Positions 42,985-51,333 of a DNA stretch of 64,000 bases are shown piece after piece; the stretch's first letter is position 1; each line of letters opens with the position of its first letter. This stretch comes from Nonomuraea basaltis (lineage in GTDB: Bacteria; Actinomycetota; Actinomycetes; Streptosporangiales; Streptosporangiaceae): contig NZ_VCJS01000013.1 in assembly GCF_005893125.1 (NCBI RefSeq), forward strand, positions 1-64,000, written 5' to 3'. The notes under the pieces were generated by a model that was not told where the DNA came from, did no database searches, and saw only the letters and a list, made by a program, of their open reading frames with translations. A program made the translations under genes and the position numbers.

Positions 42985-43998
42985 TCAGCGCGGGCGTGCG
43001 GGTCCGGTCGTTCCGCGCAGGGAGATCGGCGGGGCGACGAGGACATGGCGGTGCCGCGTGGCGGGATCGGCGATGCGCTGGATGAGGAGCTCCACGGCCT
43101 GGGCGCCGAGCTCGTCGGCGGGCACGTCGGCGGCGGTGAGCGGCGGGTGCAGGTTCTCCGCCCAGTGCCGGGCGGCGACGCCCGCGACGGAGAAGTCCCT
43201 GGGCACGGCCAAGCCTGCCTGCGCCAGCGCGCGGTACATGCCCGGCAGGGCGGCCTCGTTGATGGTCGCGATCGCGGTGAGGTCAGGATGCTCGGCCAGG
43301 AGCCGCTCGACGCAGGACACCCCGGACTGGGCGTCGTCGGCGCAGCATGTCTGCATGCTTTCCAGGCCGCGTTCGGCCACGGTGCGCGTGAAACCCGCCT
43401 GGGCCCGGTGGCCGGGGCCGTACCCGGCGGCCACCAGTTCGGCGGAGCGGTTGACCAGGGCGACGCGGCGGTGGCCCAGGTCGGCCAGGTGGTGCACGCA
43501 TTGGGCGACGAGCGTCTCGTAGTCGATGTCCACCCAGGACATCTCCTCGGGGCGGCTGGTGCGGCCGATGCCGACGAACGGCACGCCGGTCTGCCGCAGC
43601 CGAGTGACGCGGTCGTCCTCCAGCCGGATCTCCATGAGGATGACGCCGTCCACGCGTCCGCCGCTCACCGTGCGCTCGAAGGAGCGGTCGTGCTCGCCGC
43701 CGGAGGGGGACAGCAGGACGTCGAGGTCGGCGCGTGCGGCGGCGTCGACGACGCTCGCGACGAAGCCGAGCTGCATGTCGGTGAGGCGTCGGCTGGCCGG
43801 AGGGATGACCAGCCCGATGGTGCGGGTCCTGCCCTCCTTGAGCGCCTTGGCTGTGGCGTTGGGACGGTAGCCCAGCTCGTCGATGACCGCCTGGACCCGC
43901 CGGCGGGTCTCCTGCGACACCGGCCGCTTGCCGCTCAGAGCGTAGGAGACGGTGCTGCGTGACACACCTGCCCGCCTGGCGATCTCCCCAATGTTCAC
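42985..43998 (-). CDS. LacI-family transcriptional regulator
   Basis: The protein has 337 residues: N-terminal HTH with hinge (MNIGEIARRAGVSRSTVSYA, LGYRPNATAKALKEGRTRTI) and a sugar-binding-like effector domain. It is the only LacI protein in the window and sits between the CBM13 enzyme genes and the permease-agmatine operon. Palindromes built on CGAATCG/CGATTCG occur in its own upstream region and before three CBM13 genes, so it is the prime candidate to bind them. The inducer is probably a sugar released by those enzymes (inference). Confidence 0.94.
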   Translation of the reverse strand: MNIGEIARRAGVSRSTVSYALSGKRPVSQETRRRVQAVIDELGYRPNATAKALKEGRTRTIGLVIPPASRRLTDMQLGFVASVVDAAARADLDVLLSPSGGEHDRSFERTVSGGRVDGVILMEIRLEDDRVTRLRQTGVPFVGIGRTSRPEEMSWVDIDYETLVAQCVHHLADLGHRRVALVNRSAELVAAGYGPGHRAQAGFTRTVAERGLESMQTCCADDAQSGVSCVERLLAEHPDLTAIATINEAALPGMYRALAQAGLAVPRDFSVAGVAARHWAENLHPPLTAADVPADELGAQAVELLIQRIADPATRHRHVLVAPPISLRGTTGPARPR

Positions 43999-44042
43999 CG
44001 GCGCTCCTCACGTGATTCGAGCCACCCCGGATCATCGTAGGC

Positions 44043-44053
44043 CGAATCGTTCG
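44043..44053. promoter_or_regulatory. LacI half-site CGAATCGTTCG, lacI side
   Basis: Contains the intact half CGAATCG followed by a one-base-short TTCG half. It lies 45 bp upstream of lacI; likely autoregulation. Confidence 0.4.
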
Positions 44054-44099
44054 AGCCGACGATCACAACAGCTTCACGTCTGCCCTATCGACAAAACGA

Positions 44100-44112
44100 A
44101 ACCGATTCGGTT
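44100..44112. promoter_or_regulatory. Palindrome AACCGATTCGGTT before the permease
   Basis: Thirteen bases, symmetric around a central T, containing the half CGATTCG of the LacI-type motif. It ends 36 bp before the permease GTG. Confidence 0.45.
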
Positions 44113-44148
44113 ATGGTCACCGCACCTTCCCTCGCCTTTGGAGTCCGT

Positions 44149-45690
44149 GTGGCTACCAACGCTCAAGCGCAACCCCCCACCCCACCGTCCCTGCTCAAAG
44201 CCGGCGCGCTCGGTGCGGCGGGCATCACGTTCATGGTCGTGGCCGCGGCGGCACCGCTGACGGTCCTGACCGGCGTCGCCCCTTTGGCCATCTCGATCGG
44301 GGGTATCGGCGCCCCGGCCGGCTACCTCATCGCCGGCGTCGTGCTGGCGATCTTCGCGGCCGGGTTCACGGCGATGACCCGCCACACCCGTGGTGCCGGC
44401 GCCTTCTACGCGTACATCACGCTCGGGCTCGGCCGCACGCTCGGTGCGGCGGCCGGCCTGCTCGCCGTGATCTCGTACAACGCGTTGCAGATCGGTGTGT
44501 ACGGCTTGCTGGGCACGCAGTTCGCCGCCGCGTTCAACCGCTTCACCGGTTACACCGCCCCCTGGTGGCTGTTCGCCGGGGTCGGGATCGCGCTGGTCTG
44601 GGTGCTCGGCCGGCGCGGCATCGACGTCGGCGCCAAGGTGCTCGGCGTCCTGCTCACCGCGGAGACGCTGATCCTGGTATTGCTGGTGGCCGCGGTACTG
44701 GTGAAGGGCGGGAACGGCGGGCTGACCGCGGGAACGTTCTCGGCGGACGCCCTGGCGCATCCGGGCATGCTCGCGATTCTCGGGTTCGGCTTCGCCGCGT
44801 TCATGGGCTTCGAGTCGACCGCGCTCTACCGCGGCGAGGCCCGCCGGCCGGATCGGACGATTCCTCGCGCCACGTTCGCCGCGGTCACGTTCCTCGGGCT
44901 GTTCTACTGCCTGGTCGCCTGGGCGGTGGTGCAGGCGTTCGGGGATGCCAAGGTCGTCGAGGTCGCCGGCGCAGACCCGGCCGGCCTGTTCTTCGCCGCG
45001 ATGGACACCTATGTCGGCGGTTGGGCCAGCGACGTCATGTACGTGCTGGTGCTGACCAGCGTGCTGGCCGCGCAGCTGGCGTTCCACAATGCGATCAACC
45101 GGTACGCCTTCTCGCTCGCCGGCGACGGACTGCTGCCGAGCGCGCTGGGCCGGTCGCACCCGAGATTCCTGTCACCGGCGAACGCCGGTGCGGTGCAGAG
45201 CGTGCTGGCCGCGGTCGTGGTGGCCGGGTTCGCCATCGCGGGCGCGGACCCCTACCTGCAGCTCGTGCTGCTGGTGAACACGCCCGGCGTGCTGGGCGTC
45301 CTGGCACTGCAGGTGCTGACGTCAGCCGCGGTGCTCGCCTACTTCCTGCGGCGCCGAAGCCTTCAGGGAGCGGCGGCGGCCATGGTTTTCGCGGCCTTGT
45401 CCACGGTGCTGCTCGCCCTTGCCCTGTGGTCCATCGTCGCGCAGATCGCCTTGCTGACCGGCGCCGGGGCCGCCACGAACGCGTTCTTGGTCGGCCTGGT
45501 GCCGGCGGTGCTGGCCGCCGGCGTCGGCTGGGCCTTCTACCTGAAGAAGCGTCGCCCCGACACCCACGCGCTGATCGGCGGCGAGGACGTGCGCTGCGCG
45601 GAAGCCGCGAACTCGCCGATCCGGGGAGCCTCTCCAGCGCCCGCGTCCGAGCCGGGGGATCCCACCGCCCAGGCGGGTGCCACCGCATGA
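44149..45690 (+). CDS. APC-superfamily amino acid/polyamine permease
   Basis: The protein has 513 residues and about 12 helices. The first helix carries the APC glycine-rich binding motif region (ALGAAGITFMVVAAAAPLTV); GFGFAAFMGFESTALYRGEA and RTIPRATFAAVTFLGLFYCL are typical of APC permeases (AA_permease_2). GTG 44149 is preferred (GGAG upstream); ATG 44113 is possible but lies next to the palindrome. It overlaps the amidohydrolase gene by 4 bp. With aguA-aguB downstream, agmatine, putrescine or arginine are plausible substrates (inference). Confidence 0.9.
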   Translation: MATNAQAQPPTPPSLLKAGALGAAGITFMVVAAAAPLTVLTGVAPLAISIGGIGAPAGYLIAGVVLAIFAAGFTAMTRHTRGAGAFYAYITLGLGRTLGAAAGLLAVISYNALQIGVYGLLGTQFAAAFNRFTGYTAPWWLFAGVGIALVWVLGRRGIDVGAKVLGVLLTAETLILVLLVAAVLVKGGNGGLTAGTFSADALAHPGMLAILGFGFAAFMGFESTALYRGEARRPDRTIPRATFAAVTFLGLFYCLVAWAVVQAFGDAKVVEVAGADPAGLFFAAMDTYVGGWASDVMYVLVLTSVLAAQLAFHNAINRYAFSLAGDGLLPSALGRSHPRFLSPANAGAVQSVLAAVVVAGFAIAGADPYLQLVLLVNTPGVLGVLALQVLTSAAVLAYFLRRRSLQGAAAAMVFAALSTVLLALALWSIVAQIALLTGAGAATNAFLVGLVPAVLAAGVGWAFYLKKRRPDTHALIGGEDVRCAEAANSPIRGASPAPASEPGDPTAQAGATA

Positions 45691-47324
45691 CCAGCGCGGA
45701 CCTCATCGTCCTGGCCGACCGGATCCACACCATGAACGCGCCCGGCCCCGCCGTCACCGCGCTCGCCATCCGCGGCGGCCTGATCACCGCGCTCGGCACC
45801 CGCGACGACGTACGAGACTGGCGCGGCAACCACACCGACGTGATCGAGCTCGGCGACGCCACGGTGACCCCCGGCCTCGTCGACGGCCACTCCCACCCCG
45901 TGACGGGCCTGGATCTGACCCGCGGCGTCGACCTGTCCACGGTGTCCACGATCGACGAGCTGATCCGCGCACTGCGCGCGGCACCTTACCGCGAGTGGCT
46001 GTGCGGCTGGGGGCTCGACCCGAACGCCTTCGGCGGCGCCCCGATCACGCACCAGCCCATCGTCGAGGCGCTCGGGCCGGACATCCCCGTCTACCTGACG
46101 TTGTTCGACGCGCACTCGGCCTTGGCCAGCCCCAAAGCGCTCACACTCGCCGGCATCACGGGCCCACGCGAGTTCGCCTCCGGCGCCGGCATCGTCTGCG
46201 CCCCGGACGGAAGCCCGACCGGGCACCTGCTGGAATTCGACGCGATGGAGCCGGTCCGGGCGCTGCTGCCCCCGGACCACCCGGCCGATCGGCGGCGGCT
46301 GCTGCTCGACCTGCTGCGCCGGATGGCCGCGGCCGGCTACACCGCCGGCAACGCGATGGACTTCGAGGACGATGCGCTGGAGTTGTTCCGCGGGCTGGAG
46401 GCGGCCGGCCCTCTGCCGATGCGATGGCGCTTCGCGCCCTTCGTCATGCCGGCCACCTCCGCCGCCGACCTGGCGCGCGTCGTGGAACAACAACACCTGC
46501 GCGGACGCCGCTGGCGCGTCGAGGGCGCCAAGTTCATGATCGACGGTACGGTCGACGGCGGCACGGCGTGGCTGGCGGAACCGGACAGCCACGGCGAATC
46601 CATCGCCCCGTTCTGGCCCGACCCGGCCGAGTACAGTGTGGCGGTGCGCCACTTGGCCGAGCGGGGCGTTCCCACGGTCACCCACGCGATCGGCGACGCC
46701 GGCATCCGGCACGTCCTCGAGACGCTGAGCAACCTGCCACGACGCTCGCCGGTCCCGCACCGCATCGAGCACCTGGAGACGATGCCGGCCGACCTGCTGC
46801 CGCATTTCCGCGCGCTCGACGTCACCGCGAGCATGCAGCCGACCCACTGCACGCACTACACGCGCGCCGACCACAGCGACAACTGGTCGAGCCGGCTCGG
46901 CCCTGACCGCGCCCGCCGCGCGTTCCGCTGCCGGGACCTGCGTGAGCACGGCGCCCGGCTCGCACTCGGCTCGGACTGGCCGATCGCCCCGTTCGACCCG
47001 CGGGCCATCATCGCCGACGCGCAGCTACGTCGCCCAGCCGGTCGCCCGGACGCCGAGCCGGTCCTGCCCGGACAGGCACTCACCGCCCGGATGGCGCTGG
47101 AAGGCTTCACCACCCAGGCGGCCGAGGCCGCGGGCCTGGACGGGCGCAGCGGCCGGCTCGCTCCCGGTTTCGCGGCCGACCTGGCCGCGTTCGGACTCGA
47201 CCCGCTCACCGCAAGCCCGGACGAGTTCGCCGAGTCCCCCGTCCTGCTGACCGTGGTCGACGGCGATGTCGTCCACCGGGCCGATGCGCCGGTGTCACCA
47301 TTCACCATGAACAGCGCGTACTGA
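45687..47324 (+). CDS. YtcJ-like metal-dependent amidohydrolase
   Basis: The protein has 545 residues of the Amidohydrolase_3 type. The metal motif is TPGLVDGHSHPVTGLD; later GAKFMIDGTVDGGTAWL, THAIGDAGIRHVLE (His), HRIEHLETMPADLLP (His) and LGSDWPIAPFDPR (Asp) complete the site. Its substrate is unknown; relatives act on N-acyl or imide bonds. ATG 45687 overlaps the permease stop by 4 bp, so it is co-translated. A role in processing the imported amine is inferred from context only. Confidence 0.88.
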   Translation: MTSADLIVLADRIHTMNAPGPAVTALAIRGGLITALGTRDDVRDWRGNHTDVIELGDATVTPGLVDGHSHPVTGLDLTRGVDLSTVSTIDELIRALRAAPYREWLCGWGLDPNAFGGAPITHQPIVEALGPDIPVYLTLFDAHSALASPKALTLAGITGPREFASGAGIVCAPDGSPTGHLLEFDAMEPVRALLPPDHPADRRRLLLDLLRRMAAAGYTAGNAMDFEDDALELFRGLEAAGPLPMRWRFAPFVMPATSAADLARVVEQQHLRGRRWRVEGAKFMIDGTVDGGTAWLAEPDSHGESIAPFWPDPAEYSVAVRHLAERGVPTVTHAIGDAGIRHVLETLSNLPRRSPVPHRIEHLETMPADLLPHFRALDVTASMQPTHCTHYTRADHSDNWSSRLGPDRARRAFRCRDLREHGARLALGSDWPIAPFDPRAIIADAQLRRPAGRPDAEPVLPGQALTARMALEGFTTQAAEAAGLDGRSGRLAPGFAADLAAFGLDPLTASPDEFAESPVLLTVVDGDVVHRADAPVSPFTMNSAY

Positions 47325-47348
47325 CCACTTCGAGGAGCTGACCCCACC

Positions 47349-47960
47349 GTGCCCCGCCCCTCCGTCCCCCGGCTCTCCCGCGACCAGATCGCAGCTGCGG
47401 CACTCAGTCAAATCGACGAGACCGGCGCGCTGTCGCTGCCGAAACTCGCCGCGACACTGAACGTCAGCGTCTCGTCGATCTACCACCATTTCGCGAACGG
47501 CAGGGAAGAGGTCATCGAAGGCATCCGGGGACTGCTGACCCGCGAGGTGATCGACCCGCTCGACCCGACCATGGGCTGGCGCGAGTACACCGAGCAGTGG
47601 GCCCACCGCTACCGGTCGGCAATGGCGCGGCACCCGCACGTGGTTCCGCTGCTGACTCTTCAGACCGTCTCGGCGCCGGAGACCCTGGCCAGTTACGAGG
47701 CGCTGGCCATGGTGCTGCGGAAGGCCGGGTTCGCGGCCGACGACCTGCTGCATGTGGTCAGCGTCCTGGACTGCTTCATTCTCGGCTCGGCCCTGGACGC
47801 CAGCGCGCCGCTGGACGTCTGGGCTGACTCGGGTGCCCCGGAGTCCGCGCTCAGCGCCGCGATCGCGGCGACCCGGGCCCAGCCCGGCGACCGCTCCCGG
47901 CGTTCCTTCGAGATCGGCTTGCACATCCTGATCGCCGGCCTCGCCGACCTCCTCCGGTAA
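47349..47960 (+). CDS. TetR-family regulator
   Basis: The protein has 203 residues with an N-terminal HTH (IAAAALSQIDETGALSLPKL, NVSVSSIYHHFANGREEVIE) and a TetR_C-type effector region. GTG 47349 is preceded by GAGGAG. It lies 24 bp after the amidohydrolase gene in the same direction and probably senses a metabolite of the permease-amidohydrolase-aguAB set. The 132 bp that follow up to the small ORF hold nothing else. Confidence 0.88.
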   Translation: MPRPSVPRLSRDQIAAAALSQIDETGALSLPKLAATLNVSVSSIYHHFANGREEVIEGIRGLLTREVIDPLDPTMGWREYTEQWAHRYRSAMARHPHVVPLLTLQTVSAPETLASYEALAMVLRKAGFAADDLLHVVSVLDCFILGSALDASAPLDVWADSGAPESALSAAIAATRAQPGDRSRRSFEIGLHILIAGLADLLR

Positions 47961-48092
47961 CGTCCGGACCCGCCATCCGGATCCCGGCCGCGGGCCGCCC
48001 GGCGCTGTTTCCCCTTGTCGCTCTCGACTCGATCCCCGACTCACCGCATGCCTTCCCATTCACGCGCTCTACACTCCACAGGAGGAAGCCAC

Positions 48093-48224
48093 ATGCCGGA
48101 AGAGACGCCGCCTCTGATCGGCGAGCCGGATGTCGCCGGAAATGCCGCTCGAGCGGTCCGCACCGTCGCTGCTGACGATCACGGCGCGACCGCCGGCCTC
48201 TCCGTCACGGGACGGCGAACGTGA
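48093..48224 (+). CDS. 43-residue ORF coupled to agmatine deiminase
   Basis: ATG 48093 stands 7 bases after a perfect AGGAGG. The 43-codon frame (MPEETPPLIGEPDVAGNAAR to GLSVTGRRT) ends in a 4-bp overlap with the GTG of aguA. The arrangement argues for translation, as a coupling leader peptide or as the stump of a lost gene. I recognise no family. Confidence 0.5.
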   Translation: MPEETPPLIGEPDVAGNAARAVRTVAADDHGATAGLSVTGRRT

Positions 48225-49243
48225 CCGACCGAATGCCGGCGGAGTGGGCACCGCACGCCCGCACCTGGATGGCCTTCCCCACTCCGAACGCCACGTTCGG
48301 CGACAGCGCCGAGCTTGCCGCGGCCCGCGCCGCCTGGGCCGCGGTCGCCAACACGATCGTGCGCCATGAGCCCGTCACCATGCTGATCAACCCAGGCGAG
48401 CGCACCGAACTGCTGGACTCACGGATCTCCACCGTCGAGGTGCCCCTCGACGACGCCTGGCTGCGCGACAGCGGCCCCACCTTCGTGTCCACCGCAAGGG
48501 GCGGGACGCGAGCCGTCGACTGGACGTTCAACGGCTGGGGCGCACAGCCCTGGGCGACATGGGACGCCGACAGGCACCTGGCCCGGCGCATCGCCCGAAT
48601 GGCCGGCGTCCCGCACATCGGTTCGCCGCTGACCCAGGAGGGCGGCGCCTTCCAGGTCGACGGCGCCGGAACGGTGCTGCTCACCGAGACCGTCCAGCGT
48701 GACCCGGACCGTAACCCCGGCTGGTCCCGCGCTCAGGTCGAGGCCGAGATACACGCCCGTCTCGGCACCACCACCGCGATCTGGCTGCCACGGGGACTGA
48801 GCGCGGACTACGGCAGGTACGGCACCCGCGGGCACGTCGACCTCGTCGCCGCGTTCACCCGTCCTGGCACGGTCGTCGTGCACACCCAGCCGGACCCCGG
48901 CCACCCGGACCACGACGTGACCCGGGAGATCACCGAGATCCTCCGCGACGCCACCGACGCCCGCGGCAAGCGCCTGGAAGTGATCGAACTGCCCGGACCC
49001 ACCATCACCGAGGTGGACGGAGAACTGGTCGACTACTCCTACGTCAACCACTACGTCGCCAACGGCGTGGTCGTCCTCTGCGCCTTCGACGACTCGCGCG
49101 ACGCCGACGCCGCCCGCATGCTGCGCCTGGCCTATCCCGGCCGCGAGATCGTCCTGGTCGACGCCCGCGACATCTTCCGCTTCGGCGGTGGGATCCACTG
49201 CATCACCCAGCAACAGCCGCTCCAGGAGACACGATGGAACTGA
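48221..49243 (+). CDS. aguA: Agmatine deiminase (peptidylarginine-deiminase family)
   Basis: The protein has 340 residues. MPAEWAPHARTWMAFPTPN, DDAWLRDSGPTFV, EGGAFQVDGAGTVLLTE and the terminal FGGGIHCITQQQP (catalytic Cys327) are signatures of the agmatine iminohydrolase. It converts agmatine to N-carbamoylputrescine and ammonia. GTG 48221 overlaps the small ORF, and the gene end overlaps aguB by 10 bp. Confidence 0.94.
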   Translation: MTDRMPAEWAPHARTWMAFPTPNATFGDSAELAAARAAWAAVANTIVRHEPVTMLINPGERTELLDSRISTVEVPLDDAWLRDSGPTFVSTARGGTRAVDWTFNGWGAQPWATWDADRHLARRIARMAGVPHIGSPLTQEGGAFQVDGAGTVLLTETVQRDPDRNPGWSRAQVEAEIHARLGTTTAIWLPRGLSADYGRYGTRGHVDLVAAFTRPGTVVVHTQPDPGHPDHDVTREITEILRDATDARGKRLEVIELPGPTITEVDGELVDYSYVNHYVANGVVVLCAFDDSRDADAARMLRLAYPGREIVLVDARDIFRFGGGIHCITQQQPLQETRWN

Positions 49244-50160
49244 TCATCGCGCAGCCGACCGAGTCGCCGGCTCGCATCCACCCGCCGGTGCGGGGCACGC
49301 TCACCGTCGCGCTCGTGCAGACCCGCTGGCACGCCGACCCCGTGGAGCACAGAGAGACACTTCTCGACGGCATCCGCACCGCCGCCGACGCCGGCGCCGA
49401 GGTCGTCTTCCTGCCCGAGCTGACCCTCTCCCGTTACCCGGCCGACACCAGGCCCACCGGCGACGCCGCCGCCACCGCCGAGGACATCGAGACCGGCCCG
49501 ACCCGCGCCTTCGCCCGCGACGCCGCCGCCGAAACCGGCATCCACGTGCACGCCTCGCTCTTCGAGCGCAGCCCAGGTGCGGACGGCCTGGGCTTCAACA
49601 CCTCAATGCTCGTCGCCCCGGACGGCACGCTGCTCGGCCGCCGCCGCAAGACCCACATCCCCCGGACCGCCGGATACTACGAGGACCACTACTTCCGGCC
49701 CGGACCGGCCGGACCTGAGGCCTACCGTCCGGTCGAGCTGGCCGGCCGGGCACGGATCGGCCTGCCGACCTGCTGGGACGAGTGGTTCCCCGAGGTCGCC
49801 CGGGCCTACGCCCTCGCCGGCGCGGACATGATCGCCTATCCGACCGCGATCGGCTCCGAGCCCGACCACCCCGACTTCGACACCGCCCCGCTGTGGCGGC
49901 AGGTCATCGTCGGCAACGGCATCGCCAACGGCACCTTCATGGTGGTCCCGAACCGCTGGGGCGCGGAAGGCCTGATCACCTTCTACGGCCGCTCCTTCAT
50001 CTCCGACCCCTACGGACGGGTGCTCGCGGAAGCGCCCCGAGCCGGCGACGCCGTCCTGGTCGCCGAGCTCGATCTCGACCAGCGTCGCGACTGGCTGACG
50101 CTGTTCCCCTTCCTCGAGACGCGTCGCCCCGACACCTACGACAGGCTCACCCAGCGCTAG
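49234..50160 (+). CDS. aguB: Carbon-nitrogen hydrolase, N-carbamoylputrescine amidase-like
   Basis: The protein has 308 residues of the nitrilase superfamily with the Glu62 (VFLPELTLS), Lys139 (RRRKTHIP) and Cys180 (IGLPTCWDEWFPEVARAYA) triad. The DEWFPE segment is typical of N-carbamoylputrescine amidases. It would turn N-carbamoylputrescine into putrescine, CO2 and ammonia directly after aguA. The start lies inside the aguA end. Some members act on other carbamoyl amines, but the pairing makes this role likely. Confidence 0.9.
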   Translation: MELIIAQPTESPARIHPPVRGTLTVALVQTRWHADPVEHRETLLDGIRTAADAGAEVVFLPELTLSRYPADTRPTGDAAATAEDIETGPTRAFARDAAAETGIHVHASLFERSPGADGLGFNTSMLVAPDGTLLGRRRKTHIPRTAGYYEDHYFRPGPAGPEAYRPVELAGRARIGLPTCWDEWFPEVARAYALAGADMIAYPTAIGSEPDHPDFDTAPLWRQVIVGNGIANGTFMVVPNRWGAEGLITFYGRSFISDPYGRVLAEAPRAGDAVLVAELDLDQRRDWLTLFPFLETRRPDTYDRLTQR

Positions 50161-50286
50161 TCCCGTTTTCCGCACGTCGAGGTAGTTGAAGATCGGATGG
50201 GTGCTGGTGGCCAACCGGCTGGGGTCCCCGTAGCATCAGCGAAAATCCGAACGCCGACTTCTTGACCAGGTCTGCGCCTGGAACCT

Positions 50287-51333
50287 TCATTCTTGGATCT
50301 TTCCTCCGGTGATGCGGGAGATGACCAGGGCGATGAGGATGATCGCGCCGTTGAGGGCGCCGATCCACTGGGCGGGGACGCCCGCCAGGGTGAGCACGTT
50401 CTGGATCAGGAAGAGGAGCAGGACGCCGGTGAAGGCTCCGAAGATCGTTCCCTTCCCGCCGTTCAGGCTGATGCCGCCGATGACGGCGGCGGCGAAGACC
50501 GTGAAGATGTAGCCGTTGCCCTGGGCGGAGGCGACTGAGGCCAGCCGGCCGGACAGCAACAACCCGCTGAGCGCGGCCAGAACGCTCGCCGTGACGATGA
50601 CGATCCACAACACGCGGTCGGTGCGGATGCCGGCCGCCTTCGCGGCGTTCACGTTGCCGCCGATGGAGTACAGCGACCGGCCGAAGCCGGTGAAGCCGAG
50701 TACCACGATCCCGATCGCGAACAGCGCCAGGCAGATCCAGATGGAGGCGGGGACGCCGAGCCACTGGGTCGTACCGAGGTAGATCATCGATTCGGGCAGC
50801 TGGAAGAACGTCTGCCCACCGGAGATCCCGGTCAGGATGCCTCGCAGCACGATGAGCATGCCGAGCGTGACGATGAAGCCGTTGAGCCCGAACCGGATGA
50901 TGAGCAGCGCGTTGGCGGCGCCCACCAGCAGACCGACGGCGAGGGTGACAGGAACCGCCCAGGCGCCCGGAAGCAGGCCGAGGCCGTGCCCCGCGCCCGC
51001 GGACACGGTGAGCCAGGCGGCCACCCCGGGCGCCAGCCCCATGGTGGACTCCAGCGAAAGGTCCATCTTCTTGACGACCAGCACCATGGTCTGCGCGAGG
51101 ACCAATATCGCGATCTCCGACATGGTCTGCAGGATGTTGATGATGTTGTCGGGTTGCAGGAATACCGGGCTGACGAGCTGTCCTACAACCCCGATGACGA
51201 TGATCGCGGGGATGAGCGCCAGATCGCGCAGACGCGCGAAGGCGATCCGGCGCCGTTCGCCGTCGGCCGAGGGCGAATCGGCTCCCGGCGTGCCGGGGGT
51301 GGCGCCCGGGCCCGCGGTCGCGGTCTCATGCAT
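50287..51333 (-). CDS. Sugar ABC transporter permease (RbsC-type)
   Basis: The protein has 348 residues from ATG 51333, which overlaps the ATPase stop (ATGCATGA) and has GAAGGAG nine bases upstream. The family motif is VLVVKKMDLSLESTMGLAPG, where the usual GIDLS is MDLS; FGRSLYSIGGNVNAAKAAGI and FAAAVIGGISLNGGKGTIFG are also typical. It forms an importer with the double ATPase and binding protein upstream, beside L-fuconate dehydratase. An L-fucose or related ligand is inferred. The 126 bp to aguB contain no gene. Confidence 0.92.
   Translation of the reverse strand: MHETATAGPGATPGTPGADSPSADGERRRIAFARLRDLALIPAIIVIGVVGQLVSPVFLQPDNIINILQTMSEIAILVLAQTMVLVVKKMDLSLESTMGLAPGVAAWLTVSAGAGHGLGLLPGAWAVPVTLAVGLLVGAANALLIIRFGLNGFIVTLGMLIVLRGILTGISGGQTFFQLPESMIYLGTTQWLGVPASIWICLALFAIGIVVLGFTGFGRSLYSIGGNVNAAKAAGIRTDRVLWIVIVTASVLAALSGLLLSGRLASVASAQGNGYIFTVFAAAVIGGISLNGGKGTIFGAFTGVLLLFLIQNVLTLAGVPAQWIGALNGAIILIALVISRITGGKIQE

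Noticed and set aside
50161-50286. Possible IS end between aguB and the permease gene
   Set aside because: Short protein-like words appear on the minus strand, but no terminal repeats, target duplication or transposase motif is visible.
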